Positions 27,277-35,578 of a stretch of 64,000 nt of DNA are shown piece by piece. The stretch is taken from positions 434,001-498,000 of the forward strand of contig NZ_SGXC01000001.1 in the NCBI RefSeq assembly GCF_004216695.1, in the 5' to 3' direction. The notes beneath the pieces were generated by a model. It was not told where the DNA came from. It ran no database searches and saw only the letters and a program-made list of their open reading frames with translations. The number at the start of each line of letters is the position of its first letter. Within the stretch, counting starts at the first letter, position 1. The position numbers and the translations under genes are program-made. The DNA is from Pigmentiphaga kullae. GTDB lineage: Bacteria > Pseudomonadota > Gammaproteobacteria > Burkholderiales > Burkholderiaceae_B.

Positions 27277-27298
27277 AAAAAAACGCCCCATGTCGGCG
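27277..27298 (-). terminator. Weak intrinsic terminator-like hairpin
   Basis: On the minus strand a 4-bp stem (CGCC and GGCG, 7-base loop) is followed by seven T residues. It lies between two Bug genes and would end transcripts from the upstream operon. The stem is short, so the call is tentative. The rest of the 239-base gap shows no gene. Confidence 0.3.
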
Positions 27299-27444
27299 CA
27301 ACCCTGACGACGCCATAGGCACAGCGATTCCAATGTGGTGCATCTGCGAGGGACCAGCCGGAGCGTCATCCCCCGAGGGTTATCCAAGCAAGTTGCGGGC
27401 CATCTATCCGCCCGCGCGACCGCGCCACGAAAACCGGCCGCAGG

Positions 27445-28419
27445 TCATTCGCCGGTGATGCCGGCATCCTTGACCACCTTGCTCCACTTCGCCGTCTCGG
27501 CCTGGACGAAGCCGGCAAAGGCCCGGCGGTCCAGGGGAGTTGCCTGTATTCCCTGGCCGAGCAGGCTCTCGGCCACCTCCCTGTCGGCCAGCGCGGCGTT
27601 CAACGTGCGGGACAACCTGTCCAGCACATCCGCGGGCGTATCCTTGGGCGCGAAGAGTCCCATCCACAATTCGGCGCGATAACCGGGCAATCCGGATTCG
27701 GCCACCGTCGGCACGTCGGGCAGCAGCGGCAGCCGCTGAGCGCCGGTTACCGCCAAGGCCTTGAGCACGCCGTTCTTGACGTAGGGCAGAACGGGCATGA
27801 CCGACCCGAACTGCAACGCAATGGTGCCGTTGATCGTGTCGGTGACCGATTGCGCCGAGCTCTTGTAGGGAATGTGCGCCAACTGGATGCCCGCCTGATA
27901 GGCCAGCAATTGAGCGGCAAGATTGGCCATGCTGGCGTTGCCCGCCGAGGCGTAGGTGAGCTTGCCGGGCTGGGTCCGCGCCTCGGCGACAAAAGCGGCC
28001 AAGTCCTTGGCCGCGATGCGTGAGGCGCTGACCAGCACATAGGGCGAGGCGCCTATCAGGCCCACAGGCGCCAGGTCTCGGGCCGGATCGAAGGACATCT
28101 TGCTGTTCAAGCCGACCGACACGGATTGCGTGCTGACCGTGCCGAGCAGGATCGTGTAGCCATCGGGAGCTGCGCGCACGACCGCCTCGGCCCCGATCAG
28201 GCCGCTTGCTCCGACCCGGTTCTCGACGATGACGGGCTGCTTGAGCAATGCCCCCATGCGCAGGCCCACCACCCTCGCCGCCGAGTCGGTCGCGCTACCC
28301 GCCTGGAACGGCACGATCATCCGCACGGGCCGCTCCGGCCACGCATCCTGGGCCAGGACCGGCGTGCAAACGGCCGCCAATGCCGCCGCCGTGGCCCAAC
28401 CCTCTGTGTATCGACTCAT
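27445..28419 (-). CDS. Bug-family (TctC) periplasmic substrate-binding protein
   Basis: Protein of 324 aa. The signal peptide ends near PVLAQ (about residue 23). Landmarks are PFQAGSATDSAAR, ENRVGASGLIG, APDGYTILL and HIPYKSSAQ. GAGGAGGAC precedes ATG 28419. It follows the D-2-hydroxyacid dehydrogenase gene by 58 bases on the same strand. With the next Bug gene it gives this operon two different binding proteins. Confidence 0.9.
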   Translation of the reverse strand: MSRYTEGWATAAALAAVCTPVLAQDAWPERPVRMIVPFQAGSATDSAARVVGLRMGALLKQPVIVENRVGASGLIGAEAVVRAAPDGYTILLGTVSTQSVSVGLNSKMSFDPARDLAPVGLIGASPYVLVSASRIAAKDLAAFVAEARTQPGKLTYASAGNASMANLAAQLLAYQAGIQLAHIPYKSSAQSVTDTINGTIALQFGSVMPVLPYVKNGVLKALAVTGAQRLPLLPDVPTVAESGLPGYRAELWMGLFAPKDTPADVLDRLSRTLNAALADREVAESLLGQGIQATPLDRRAFAGFVQAETAKWSKVVKDAGITGE

Positions 28420-28477
28420 GGAATGTCCTCCTCTGGCGCAGTGGGCGCCTGTTTGTTCCAACCGCCTCTTGACCGCC

Positions 28478-29560
28478 TCAGCGCGCCAACGCCCGGTCAA
28501 GACCGGCGACCAGTTCCTCGAAATCGGCGGTGGCATTCAAACGAGGGCTGCCCGCCATGTGGGGAGTCAGCACGACCTGGGGATACCTCAGCAATTCGTC
28601 GTCGTCCTCGCCCGGCTCGCTCCAGAGCGTGTCCAGGCCCAGACCCGCGAGCGTTCCGTCGCGTAGCGCCGCCAGCGTCGCCTCGCGGTCCATGACCTGG
28701 GCACGCGACACGTTCACCACGCGCGCGCCTTTCTTGAGCTTGGCGAACCTGGCGGCATCCAGCAGCCTTTCCGTGGAAGGCGTGGCCGGCAATTGCGGCA
28801 CGAGCCAGTCGCTTCGGCCCAGCAATTCATCCATCTCCAGATACTCGACCCCCAGCGCGGCTTCGTCCCCGGCCGCCAGCCGGGTGCGCTGGGTGTAGAC
28901 GATGCGCATATCGAAGGCCCGCGCGCGCTGGGCGATTTCGCGCCCGATCTCGCCCATGCCGATGATGCCCATGGTCGCGCCGTTGAGCATGGAAATACCC
29001 GATACACGGGCCCAGTTGGAGCTCGGCGTGTGCGTCCGGTCGAACGGCGCGGGCCTGAAGCCTGCTTCGCGCAGGCGGCGAACCGTCGTGCGCCCGTTCA
29101 ATTCCGCCAGCCGTTTGGCCAATGCCAGCACCATCATCATGGCCTGCTCCGCACAGGCGATGTTGGCGCGCCTGCGCAAGGTCAGCACCTCGACCCCCTG
29201 TCGCCCGCACGCTTGCACGTCGATGTTGCGGATCACCACGCCGTACTTCTGGACGGCGCGCAGCCGCGGCGCGAGTTCCAGTTCCCGGCGCCCCACCGTC
29301 AGCGATTCGACCAACACCGCGTCGGCCTGCGGCAGCGCCCTTTGCAGTTCCGAAGACGAGGCCACGAACACCACCGTTGCGGGAAAAATCCGCTGGCAGC
29401 GCGCGCGCACGGTGTCGAGCCAACCGCGGAAATCGGGAACGTCGTGGACGAAGAAATCTTCGAAGGCCGCGACACGGGCTGCCTCGGTGCAGGGGTCGAG
29501 AATGACGCCGAGGACGCGGGTGAATACGTCTTCTTCGACGACGATGCGGAGACTGGACAT
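28478..29560 (-). CDS. D-isomer-specific 2-hydroxyacid dehydrogenase
   Basis: Protein of 360 aa. The NAD-binding motif is MGIIGMGEIGREIA. The catalytic residues of the family are visible as Arg in NVSRAQVMD, Glu near GLDTLWSEPGED, and His in LTPHMAGSP. It reduces a 2-keto acid or oxidises a D-2-hydroxy acid with NAD(P). The N-terminal part (about residues 1-75) is longer than in many relatives. It sits between a CMD-family gene and a Bug gene in the leftward operon. The specific acid is unknown. Confidence 0.88.
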   Translation of the reverse strand: MSSLRIVVEEDVFTRVLGVILDPCTEAARVAAFEDFFVHDVPDFRGWLDTVRARCQRIFPATVVFVASSSELQRALPQADAVLVESLTVGRRELELAPRLRAVQKYGVVIRNIDVQACGRQGVEVLTLRRRANIACAEQAMMMVLALAKRLAELNGRTTVRRLREAGFRPAPFDRTHTPSSNWARVSGISMLNGATMGIIGMGEIGREIAQRARAFDMRIVYTQRTRLAAGDEAALGVEYLEMDELLGRSDWLVPQLPATPSTERLLDAARFAKLKKGARVVNVSRAQVMDREATLAALRDGTLAGLGLDTLWSEPGEDDDELLRYPQVVLTPHMAGSPRLNATADFEELVAGLDRALAR

Positions 29561-29601
29561 GTCACTTCCGATGATGAACGTGGATAGGTGCCGGCATGCG
29601 G

Positions 29602-30129
29602 CTATTCGGGATCGATTTCCAGCGCGTTGATGACGCGGGTGTGCATGTTGTAGGCGCCGACCAACACCGACAGCTCGACCATCTGGCGCTCGTCCAGAAA
29701 CTCCCGCGCCTGGCGGAACACCTGCGCCGACACTTTCGCGCGGCGGGTCGATTCATCCACGTAGGCAATGACCGCCGCATCCGCCGCGCCGAACACGCCA
29801 TGCGGCACGCTCGGCGCGCATAGGGCGTCGCATTCGGCGGCGGCCAGGCCGTCCCCGCTGGTGAAATGGCGGCGATGCACGTCGATCACGTAAGAAGCGC
29901 CGTTCAAGGCGGCAACGCGGAGAATCACCAGCTCGCGCACGCGGGCGTCGAGTCGCGTACTCCAGCGCACCGCGTTGATCAGCGCCATCCAGGCGCGCGC
30001 CACGTCAGGGCTGTGCAACAGCAGTCCATAGACGGGAATCAACTTGCCCCGGCGCTCCTGCCTTATCTGTCCGATCAACGCCGCCAGTTCGGGATGAGAA
30101 CGCTCATCCACATAGGAAACCCTGGCCAT
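29602..30129 (-). CDS. Carboxymuconolactone decarboxylase (CMD)-family protein
   Basis: Protein of 175 aa. The alpha-helical CMD core is seen in LDARVRELVILRVAALNGASYVIDVHRRH, where true decarboxylases or AhpD-like members often have Glu/Trp or Cys pairs before the His; here the residues are Val-Ile-Asp. It lacks a CxxC, so AhpD-type peroxidase activity is unlikely. It is the first gene of the leftward operon facing the LysR at 30264. A decarboxylase or hydratase role on a lactone or ring product is possible; many members have no known reaction. Confidence 0.78.
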   Translation of the reverse strand: MARVSYVDERSHPELAALIGQIRQERRGKLIPVYGLLLHSPDVARAWMALINAVRWSTRLDARVRELVILRVAALNGASYVIDVHRRHFTSGDGLAAAECDALCAPSVPHGVFGAADAAVIAYVDESTRRAKVSAQVFRQAREFLDERQMVELSVLVGAYNMHTRVINALEIDPE

Positions 30130-30194
30130 CGTCTATCTCCGTCCCGTTTCATGGTCTTTTCATGGAGCAGATTTAAGCAGCCGGAAGCGTCATG

Positions 30195-30214
30195 ATCGAT
30201 AGCGTCGAATCGAT
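30195..30214. promoter_or_regulatory. Candidate LysR operator (two ATCGAT boxes)
   Basis: ATCGAT occurs twice with an 8-base spacer in the gap between the CMD gene and the LysR gene. The outer flanks (ATG before, CAT after) extend the symmetry. It lies 50 bases before the preferred LysR start. Confidence 0.45.
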
Positions 30215-30263
30215 GGCATTATTCATTCCATTCCATGATGCCGACCTTGGCAGGAGGCCCCGC

Positions 30264-31256
30264 ATGCCCGGCCGCTCTCCGGTTTCTCCCGTCACCCTGC
30301 AGTTGCTCGTGCAGTTCGAAGCGCTGATACAGGAGCGCCACGTCACCCGCGCCGCCGAGCGCATGGGCATCAGCCAGTCCACGATGAGCGCGGCGCTGGC
30401 CAGGCTGCGCCGGCAGTTCGACGATCCGCTGCTGATCAGGACGGCCAAGGGCATGGTACCCACGGCCAAGGCCCTGGAACTGGCCAAACGCGTCCGGGTC
30501 GCACTGGAATTGCTCGAACCGGACCGCCTGCATGAACGCACGTTCCGCGCGCAGGAATCCGAGCGGCACTTCCGCATCCTCACCACGGAAGGCCTGGCAC
30601 TGTTGCTCGCGCCCCCGATCGCCAATCATTTGCGGCAGCATGCGCCCCGCATCCGCCTCACGATCCAGCCTTCGGACATGCGCGGCACGGTTGAAGCGCT
30701 GCGGGACCAGGCATGCGACCTGACCATCGGCCACATCCTGCATCCGCCATCGGACCTCAGGAAGAAGCTCATCTATCCCCAGGCGGCGTGCTGCATCGTC
30801 AGCGGCCGGCATCCCGAGATCGACGGACGCATCACCTTGCGGCAATTCCTCAAGTATCCCCACGTGGTCTGGGGCGCCGACGAAACCTCTTATCGATCCA
30901 TCGAGACTTCGGTGGCACGCGCCCTGGGCAACGCCAGGCATCCGCTCAAGCACGCCATCCGGGTGCCGAACATCCTTATCGTGCCTGCGGTGGTGGCGGC
31001 CACGGACATGATCGCCACCGTCCCTCTGCGCATCGCCCGCGAAGCCGCCGAGCGGCTGGACATCCAGGCCGTCCAGCCGCCCTTCAAGCTCGCCAATCCG
31101 GACATCAGCATGTACTGGCACGAATTGAACCACCGGGACCCAGCCCATATCTGGTTCCGGCAATCGATACAGACGATCGCCCAGGCGGTGCGAGCGCCCC
31201 TGAGCGAACGTGCCGGCGCTAACGCGCCGAGTCGCCCCACCGGTAGACCTGCGTGA
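30264..31256 (+). CDS. LysR-family transcriptional regulator (NodD/NahR-like subgroup)
   Basis: Protein of 330 aa from ATG 30264, which has a perfect AGGAGG seven bases upstream. ATG 30192 would add 24 residues without a ribosome site. The helix-turn-helix includes VTRAAERMGISQSTMSAAL; LARLRRQFDDPLLIRTAKGMVPT is characteristic of the NodD/NahR/LinR group that senses aromatic compounds. It is divergent from the CMD-to-decarboxylase operon. Its 3' end overlaps the convergent aldo/keto reductase gene by 38 bases. Confidence 0.92.
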   Translation: MPGRSPVSPVTLQLLVQFEALIQERHVTRAAERMGISQSTMSAALARLRRQFDDPLLIRTAKGMVPTAKALELAKRVRVALELLEPDRLHERTFRAQESERHFRILTTEGLALLLAPPIANHLRQHAPRIRLTIQPSDMRGTVEALRDQACDLTIGHILHPPSDLRKKLIYPQAACCIVSGRHPEIDGRITLRQFLKYPHVVWGADETSYRSIETSVARALGNARHPLKHAIRVPNILIVPAVVAATDMIATVPLRIAREAAERLDIQAVQPPFKLANPDISMYWHELNHRDPAHIWFRQSIQTIAQAVRAPLSERAGANAPSRPTGRPA

Positions 31257-32223
31257 GCTCGTCCAGCCGCTGCTTCAGCCCCGCGTCCAGCACGTAGTCG
31301 GCCGCCGCCAGCGTATCGTCCAGTTGGTCGGGCCGGCTTGCGCCCAGCAGCGGGGCGGTAACCAGCGGGTTGGCCAGCACCCAGGCCACCGACAGCGTCG
31401 TCAGCGGCACGCCGGCCTCCTTCGCCAGCGCCTGCAACGCGTCCACCGTGTCGAAATACCGGTCGGCCCAATAGCGTTCCTGATAGCGCTCGGCCGCGGT
31501 GCCCAGCGTGAAGCGGGTGCCTTCGGTGGGCGCGCCGCGGCGATGCTTGCCGGTCAGCAGCCCGCCGGCCAGCGGGTTGTACGGGATCACGCCCAGGCCC
31601 TCTTCCTGCGCCAGCGGCAGCAGTTCGCGCTCGATCTCGCGGAACAGCAGGCTGTAGCGGGGCTGCACCGAGACGAAGCGCACGAGGCCATGCAGCTCGG
31701 ATTTCCCCAGCGCACGGGCCAGGCGGTACGCCAGGAAATTCGACACGCCCACGTAGCGGGCGCGGCCGGAACGCACGATGGTATCCAGGGCTTCCAGGGT
31801 CTCGTCCAGCGGGGTGCGCGTGTCGTCGCCGTGCAGTTGATAGAGGTCGACGTAGTCCGTCTGCAGCCGTGCCAGCGAGGCGTCGATCGCATCCAGCAGA
31901 TGTTTGCGCGACGAACCCTGGTCCCACGGATGCGGACCGGTCCGGCCGAAGGCCTTGGTCGCCACGACGAAGCCGGCGCGCCGGCCCGGCGCGTCGCGCA
32001 GCCAGCGGCCCAGGATTTCTTCGGTGGCGCCTATCGTGTTCAAGCCGCCGCCCAGCGGATAGACGTCGGCGGTGTCCAGGAAGTTGATGCCGCCCTGGGC
32101 GGCCTTGTCCAGTATCTGGCGGGCGACGGATTCCTCGGTCTGCAGGCCGAAGGTCATGGTGCCGAGCGCGAGGCGGCTGACGGTCAGGCCGGTGCGGCCC
32201 AGGCGGGTGGTGGCCAAGGTCAT
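31219..32223 (-). CDS. Aldo/keto reductase
   Basis: Protein of 334 aa with a (beta/alpha)8 barrel. The catalytic tetrad is visible as Asp and Tyr in FLDTADVYP, Lys in VVATKAFGR and His in LYQLHGDD. ASRPDQLDDTL near the C-terminus matches the NADPH site. It resembles the YajO/Tas branch of the superfamily. The coding end overlaps the LysR gene on the other strand by 38 bases, so the two mRNAs would be partly complementary. The physiological substrate is not known. Confidence 0.9.
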   Translation of the reverse strand: MTLATTRLGRTGLTVSRLALGTMTFGLQTEESVARQILDKAAQGGINFLDTADVYPLGGGLNTIGATEEILGRWLRDAPGRRAGFVVATKAFGRTGPHPWDQGSSRKHLLDAIDASLARLQTDYVDLYQLHGDDTRTPLDETLEALDTIVRSGRARYVGVSNFLAYRLARALGKSELHGLVRFVSVQPRYSLLFREIERELLPLAQEEGLGVIPYNPLAGGLLTGKHRRGAPTEGTRFTLGTAAERYQERYWADRYFDTVDALQALAKEAGVPLTTLSVAWVLANPLVTAPLLGASRPDQLDDTLAAADYVLDAGLKQRLDELTQVYRWGDSAR

Positions 32224-32372
32224 GGTGGATGCGTCGGTGGAGAATGGAAGGAACCGACTATGCTAGAACACCCCGGCGCTTCCTGGAACCAATCCCTGGA
32301 AGTAAGGATATGTCGTGTCGGCGTCTCGCCCTCGGCCGGAAGGCCCATCCGTTGGCGTTACACTGCCTTCAT

Positions 32373-32588
32373 ATGACCGCCAAGTTGCCTGCTTCCGACT
32401 CCCCCAGCCTCTCTTCCACCCCCGACTCGCCCTGCGTGGCGGTGTGCTCCACCCTGTTCGACGACATCTGCCGCGGATGCGGCCGCACCGCCATGGAAGT
32501 GGCCAACTGGGTGCAGATGAGCCCCGAGGAGAAGCAGGTGGTCTGGCAGCGGATCCGGGCGCAAGGCTATCCCCGGCGCAAGGGCTGA
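32373..32588 (+). CDS. DUF1289 small cysteine-rich protein
   Basis: Protein of 71 aa. The family pattern PCVAVC, then ICRGCGRT, and EVANWVQMSPEEKQVVWQRI is complete, giving four cysteines that may bind an Fe-S cluster or zinc. The function is unknown. ATG 32373 is preferred over the longer frame from 32229, which lacks family similarity. It stands alone in a 150-base divergent gap from the aldo/keto reductase and precedes the glycosyltransferase gene by about 100 bases. Confidence 0.85.
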   Translation: MTAKLPASDSPSLSSTPDSPCVAVCSTLFDDICRGCGRTAMEVANWVQMSPEEKQVVWQRIRAQGYPRRKG

Positions 32589-32598
32589 CCGGCTGCGC

Positions 32599-32640
32599 CT
32601 TGTCACGGCCCCCGCGTCATGACAGTCTTCGGCCTGTCAC
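32599..32640 (+). promoter_or_regulatory. Cluster of TGTCA elements (Pho-box-like) before glycosyltransferase
   Basis: CTTGTCA (32599-32605), CTGTCAT on the minus strand (32619-32625) and CTGTCAC (32634-32640) occur within 42 bases. A TAAATA box lies at 32652-32657. The units resemble the PhoB half-site CTGTCAT, but the spacing and orientation are not those of a standard Pho box. Confidence 0.3.
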
Positions 32641-32685
32641 ATGCCGCAGGCTAAATAGGCGCCATCGCACCGACTTCCACCGCCC

Positions 32686-33732
32686 ATGCGCATCGTCCTC
32701 GTCACGGATGCCTGGCATCCGCAAATCAACGGCGTCGTCCACACCTGGACGTACATGCAGAAGACGCTGACGTCCTGGGGCCACGAACTCATCATCGTCA
32801 GCCCCGTCGGCAGCCGCACCATCCCCACCCCCACCGAACCCGACGTGCGGCTGTGCGTGGAACCGCGCCGGCACCTGCTGCGCACGCTGGCGGGCCGCGC
32901 GCCCGATACCCTGCACATCGCCACCGAAGGGCCGCTGGGCCTGGCGGCGCGGCGGCTGGCGCGGCAGCGGGGATGGCGCTACACCACTTCCTTCCACACC
33001 ATGTTCCCGGACTATCTCCAGGCGCGGATGGGCATCCCGGCGAACTGGACCTGGCGCTTCATGCGCTGGTTCCACCGGCCCTCGCAGCGCGTGCTGGTTC
33101 CGACTCCCACCGTGCGCGACACGCTGGCGGCCAAGGGCCTGGGCAATCTCCACATCTGGGCGCGCGGCGTGGACACCGAGCGCTTCCGGCCCGAAGCGGG
33201 CAACGCGCTGCCCTACCCCGGCCCCATCTTCCTGAGCGTGGGCCGCCTGGCCAGGGAAAAGAACCTGGATGCCTTCCTGTCCCTGGACCTGCCGGGAACC
33301 AAGGTGGTCGTGGGCGGCGGCCCGGACGAGGCCAGGCTGCGGCGCAAGTTCCCCGGCGCGGTGTTCCTGGGCATGAAGCCGCACGGCGAGCTGGCGCGCT
33401 ACTACGCCGGCGCCGACGTGTTCGTCTTTCCCAGCCAGACCGATACCTTCGGCCTGGTCATGCTGGAGGCGATCGCCTGCGGCACGCCGGTGGCCGCCTA
33501 TCGCAGCGAGGCACCGATGGCGGTCGTAAGCGAAGGACGCACCGGCGTCCTGCACGACGACCTGCGCGCGGCCTGCATGGGGGCGCTGGAACTGTCGGGC
33601 ACCGACATCCGCCAGCACGCGCTGGAGCACAGCTGGACCGCCATCGCCGCCCGCCTGCTGGAGTTGCAGGTGCCGGCCGATCCGAAGCGCGAGAAGGCCG
33701 ACCTGGACTGGTATCCGCAAGGCGCGGTGTAG
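32686..33732 (+). CDS. GT-B family 4 glycosyltransferase (MgtA/GDP-mannose-dependent-like)
   Basis: Protein of 348 aa, slightly short for the group. The N-terminal RIVLVTDAWHPQINGVVHTW and the C-terminal donor site TFGLVMLEAIACGTPVAAYRSEAP are classic GT4 motifs. SVGRLAREKNLDAFL marks the second Rossmann domain. Relatives include enzymes that build glycolipids under phosphate limitation and mannosyltransferases. No PlcP-like gene is adjacent, so the lipid-remodelling role is only a possibility. It has no signal peptide; such enzymes work at the cytoplasmic face of the inner membrane. Confidence 0.85.
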   Translation: MRIVLVTDAWHPQINGVVHTWTYMQKTLTSWGHELIIVSPVGSRTIPTPTEPDVRLCVEPRRHLLRTLAGRAPDTLHIATEGPLGLAARRLARQRGWRYTTSFHTMFPDYLQARMGIPANWTWRFMRWFHRPSQRVLVPTPTVRDTLAAKGLGNLHIWARGVDTERFRPEAGNALPYPGPIFLSVGRLAREKNLDAFLSLDLPGTKVVVGGGPDEARLRRKFPGAVFLGMKPHGELARYYAGADVFVFPSQTDTFGLVMLEAIACGTPVAAYRSEAPMAVVSEGRTGVLHDDLRAACMGALELSGTDIRQHALEHSWTAIAARLLELQVPADPKREKADLDWYPQGAV

Positions 33733-33744
33733 CGGCCCTGAGGG

Positions 33745-34230
33745 TCAGGCGCCGGGCGTTCCTTCCCGAAGCGCGATGTCCAGGTCGACCAGCACCGGAG
33801 CGTTGCGCGGCAGCTCGCTCACGCCGATGACGGAACGCGGATGGCGCCCGCTATCGCCGAACAGCGCCACCAGCAGCTCGGACCCTTCGTCGGCCAGCTC
33901 CGACCACCGCCCTCGCGCGCGGCCAACCTGGAAGAAGTAGTTCACGCGCAGCACCCGGTCGACGCCGGCCAGCGAGCCGCCGGCCAGGTGCCGCACCCAC
34001 GCCAGGGCGTGCAGCACGCACAGCCGGACGGCCTCGCGCCCCATGCCGGCACCCACCGACTCGCCCACGACCCCCTGGGCCAGGAGCGTATCGGCCCCGG
34101 TCTTGGGGATCTGTCCGGCGACGTGGACGGTATCGCGGTGCCGGATCGCCGGCGCGTACGAGAAAAGCGTCGGCGTGGGCGGCGGCAGCGCCAGCCCCAG
34201 CGCGCGCAGGCGCTCATCGGCATTCGGCAT
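33745..34230 (-). CDS. RidA-family protein (YjgF/L-PSP-like, long subgroup)
   Basis: Protein of 161 aa, longer than classical RidA (about 130). VHVAGQIPKTG matches the first RidA strand, but the active-site Arg context is altered (HPRSVIGVSELP), as in the YjgH/Rid6-like branches. Imine deaminase activity is therefore less certain than for its neighbour at 35228. It is the last gene of a leftward run: dipeptidase-like, RidA, Bug, this gene. Having two Rid proteins around one Bug suggests an amino-acid-derived substrate with reactive enamine intermediates. Confidence 0.8.
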   Translation of the reverse strand: MPNADERLRALGLALPPPTPTLFSYAPAIRHRDTVHVAGQIPKTGADTLLAQGVVGESVGAGMGREAVRLCVLHALAWVRHLAGGSLAGVDRVLRVNYFFQVGRARGRWSELADEGSELLVALFGDSGRHPRSVIGVSELPRNAPVLVDLDIALREGTPGA

Positions 34231-34239
34231 GGACGTCTC

Positions 34240-35205
34240 CTAGCGCTTCGTGGGCTTGAAGCCCACTTCCCGGGCCAGCTTGGCCCAACGCTGGTTCTCG
34301 GCCTCGACGAAGGCCGCGAACTGGGCGGCGGATCCGCCTTTCACCGACACGCCCTGCTCTTTCAGGCGCGCCGCGACCTCGGGCGACTTGAGCGCGCGGT
34401 TGAACGCCGCGTTCAGGGCCTCGACCACCTCGCGCGGGGTAGCGGCGGGCGCCACGATGCCTTGCCAGGACGTAATGTCCAGGCCTTCCAGGCCGGCTTC
34501 CTTGTAGGTCGGGATCTCGGGCGCGATCTCGATGCGCGTGGGCGAGGTCACCGCCAGGGCCTGGATCTTCCCGGCCCGGGCATGCGGCAACAGCGTGATG
34601 ACCGGATCGAGCAGCAGATCGATATGTCCGCCCAGCAGGTCGTTGATGGCGGGCGCGCTGCCCTTGTAGGGCACGTGCGTCATCCGCGTACCGGCCCGTG
34701 CGTTGAAAAGCTCGCCCGCCAGGTAGGTCGAACTGGACGCCGAACCGAAGGTCAGCGCGCCCGGCTTCTGTTTGGCCAGCCGGATGAACGCGGCCAGGTC
34801 GGCTGCCGGCAGGCCGGGCTTGGCGGCGATGATGTAGGGCTGGTCCGCCAGCATGACGACGGGCGTGAAGTCGCGGCTCGCGGAGTAGGGCAGGTCCGAG
34901 TATTGCAGCTCGTTGATGGACATGACCGGCAGGTTCGCCACCAGCAGCGTGTAGCCGTCGGGCGCGGCCCGCGCCACGTGTTCCGCGCCGATGATGCCGC
35001 TGGCGCCCGGCTTGTTGTCGACCACCACGGGCTGGCCGATGTCCTGGGCCACCTTCTGGCCCACCGTGCGCGTCACGAGATCGGCCACGCCGCCCGGGGG
35101 AAAGGGCACGACGAGATGGATCATCCTGCTGGGAAAGGACGCCGCCTGGGCGCCCGCGGCACATGACAGCGCCAGGACGGCGGCGGCTACGCGATACATG
35201 GACAT
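34240..35205 (-). CDS. Bug-family (TctC) periplasmic substrate-binding protein
   Basis: Protein of 321 aa. The signal peptide covers about residues 1-21 (AGAQAA). Landmarks are PFPPGGVADLVTR, DNKPGASGIIG, APDGYTLLV and HVPYKGSAP. GGAGACC precedes the ATG. It lies between two RidA-family genes, 22 bases after the upstream one and 9 bases before the downstream one, so the operon structure is tight. The ligand may be an amino acid or N-acyl amino acid, judging from the dipeptidase-like and RidA neighbours. Confidence 0.92.
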   Translation of the reverse strand: MSMYRVAAAVLALSCAAGAQAASFPSRMIHLVVPFPPGGVADLVTRTVGQKVAQDIGQPVVVDNKPGASGIIGAEHVARAAPDGYTLLVANLPVMSINELQYSDLPYSASRDFTPVVMLADQPYIIAAKPGLPAADLAAFIRLAKQKPGALTFGSASSSTYLAGELFNARAGTRMTHVPYKGSAPAINDLLGGHIDLLLDPVITLLPHARAGKIQALAVTSPTRIEIAPEIPTYKEAGLEGLDITSWQGIVAPAATPREVVEALNAAFNRALKSPEVAARLKEQGVSVKGGSAAQFAAFVEAENQRWAKLAREVGFKPTKR

Positions 35206-35227
35206 GAAAGGTCTCCTTCTTCGTTGT

Positions 35228-35578
35228 TCAGGCCGCGGCGACCGCGACGATTTCTATATCGCACCCGGGCGAAGCCAGCGCGGCCTGCACCGTGGCGCGG
35301 GCCGGGGCCTGGCCGGCGGCGACCCAGGTATCCCGGACTTCGTTCATGGGCGCGAACAGCGCCATGTCCCGCAGGTATATCTGGCAGGACAGCAGCCGGG
35401 TGCGATTGCTGCCCGCGCCTTCCAGCAGCCCGTCGATCATGCCCAGCACTTCGGCCGTCTGCTCGCGGATGTCGCGCCCGCGGGTTTCCTTGGGCACCTG
35501 GCCCGCCAGGTACAGGACGCCATTGAAGACCGAGATTTCCGACATGCGCGCGCCGGGTCCGATTCTCTGGATGCCCAT
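35228..35578 (-). CDS. RidA-family enamine/imine deaminase
   Basis: Protein of 116 aa. The key RidA Arg is in PARATVQAAL and the catalytic-site Glu in DIEIVAVA; LYLAGQVP and SCQIYLRDM fit the trimeric fold. RidA enzymes hydrolyse reactive 2-aminoacrylate and related imines formed by PLP enzymes. ATG 35578 overlaps the dipeptidase-like stop as TGATG. A GTG at 35581 directly before is possible. Its neighbours are the dipeptidase-like gene upstream and a Bug gene downstream. Confidence 0.88.
   Translation of the reverse strand: MGIQRIGPGARMSEISVFNGVLYLAGQVPKETRGRDIREQTAEVLGMIDGLLEGAGSNRTRLLSCQIYLRDMALFAPMNEVRDTWVAAGQAPARATVQAALASPGCDIEIVAVAAA

Noticed and set aside
27206-27444. Small RNA or hidden gene in the AT-rich gap between two Bug genes
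   Set aside because: No open frame with a ribosome site and no strong structure beyond one weak hairpin.
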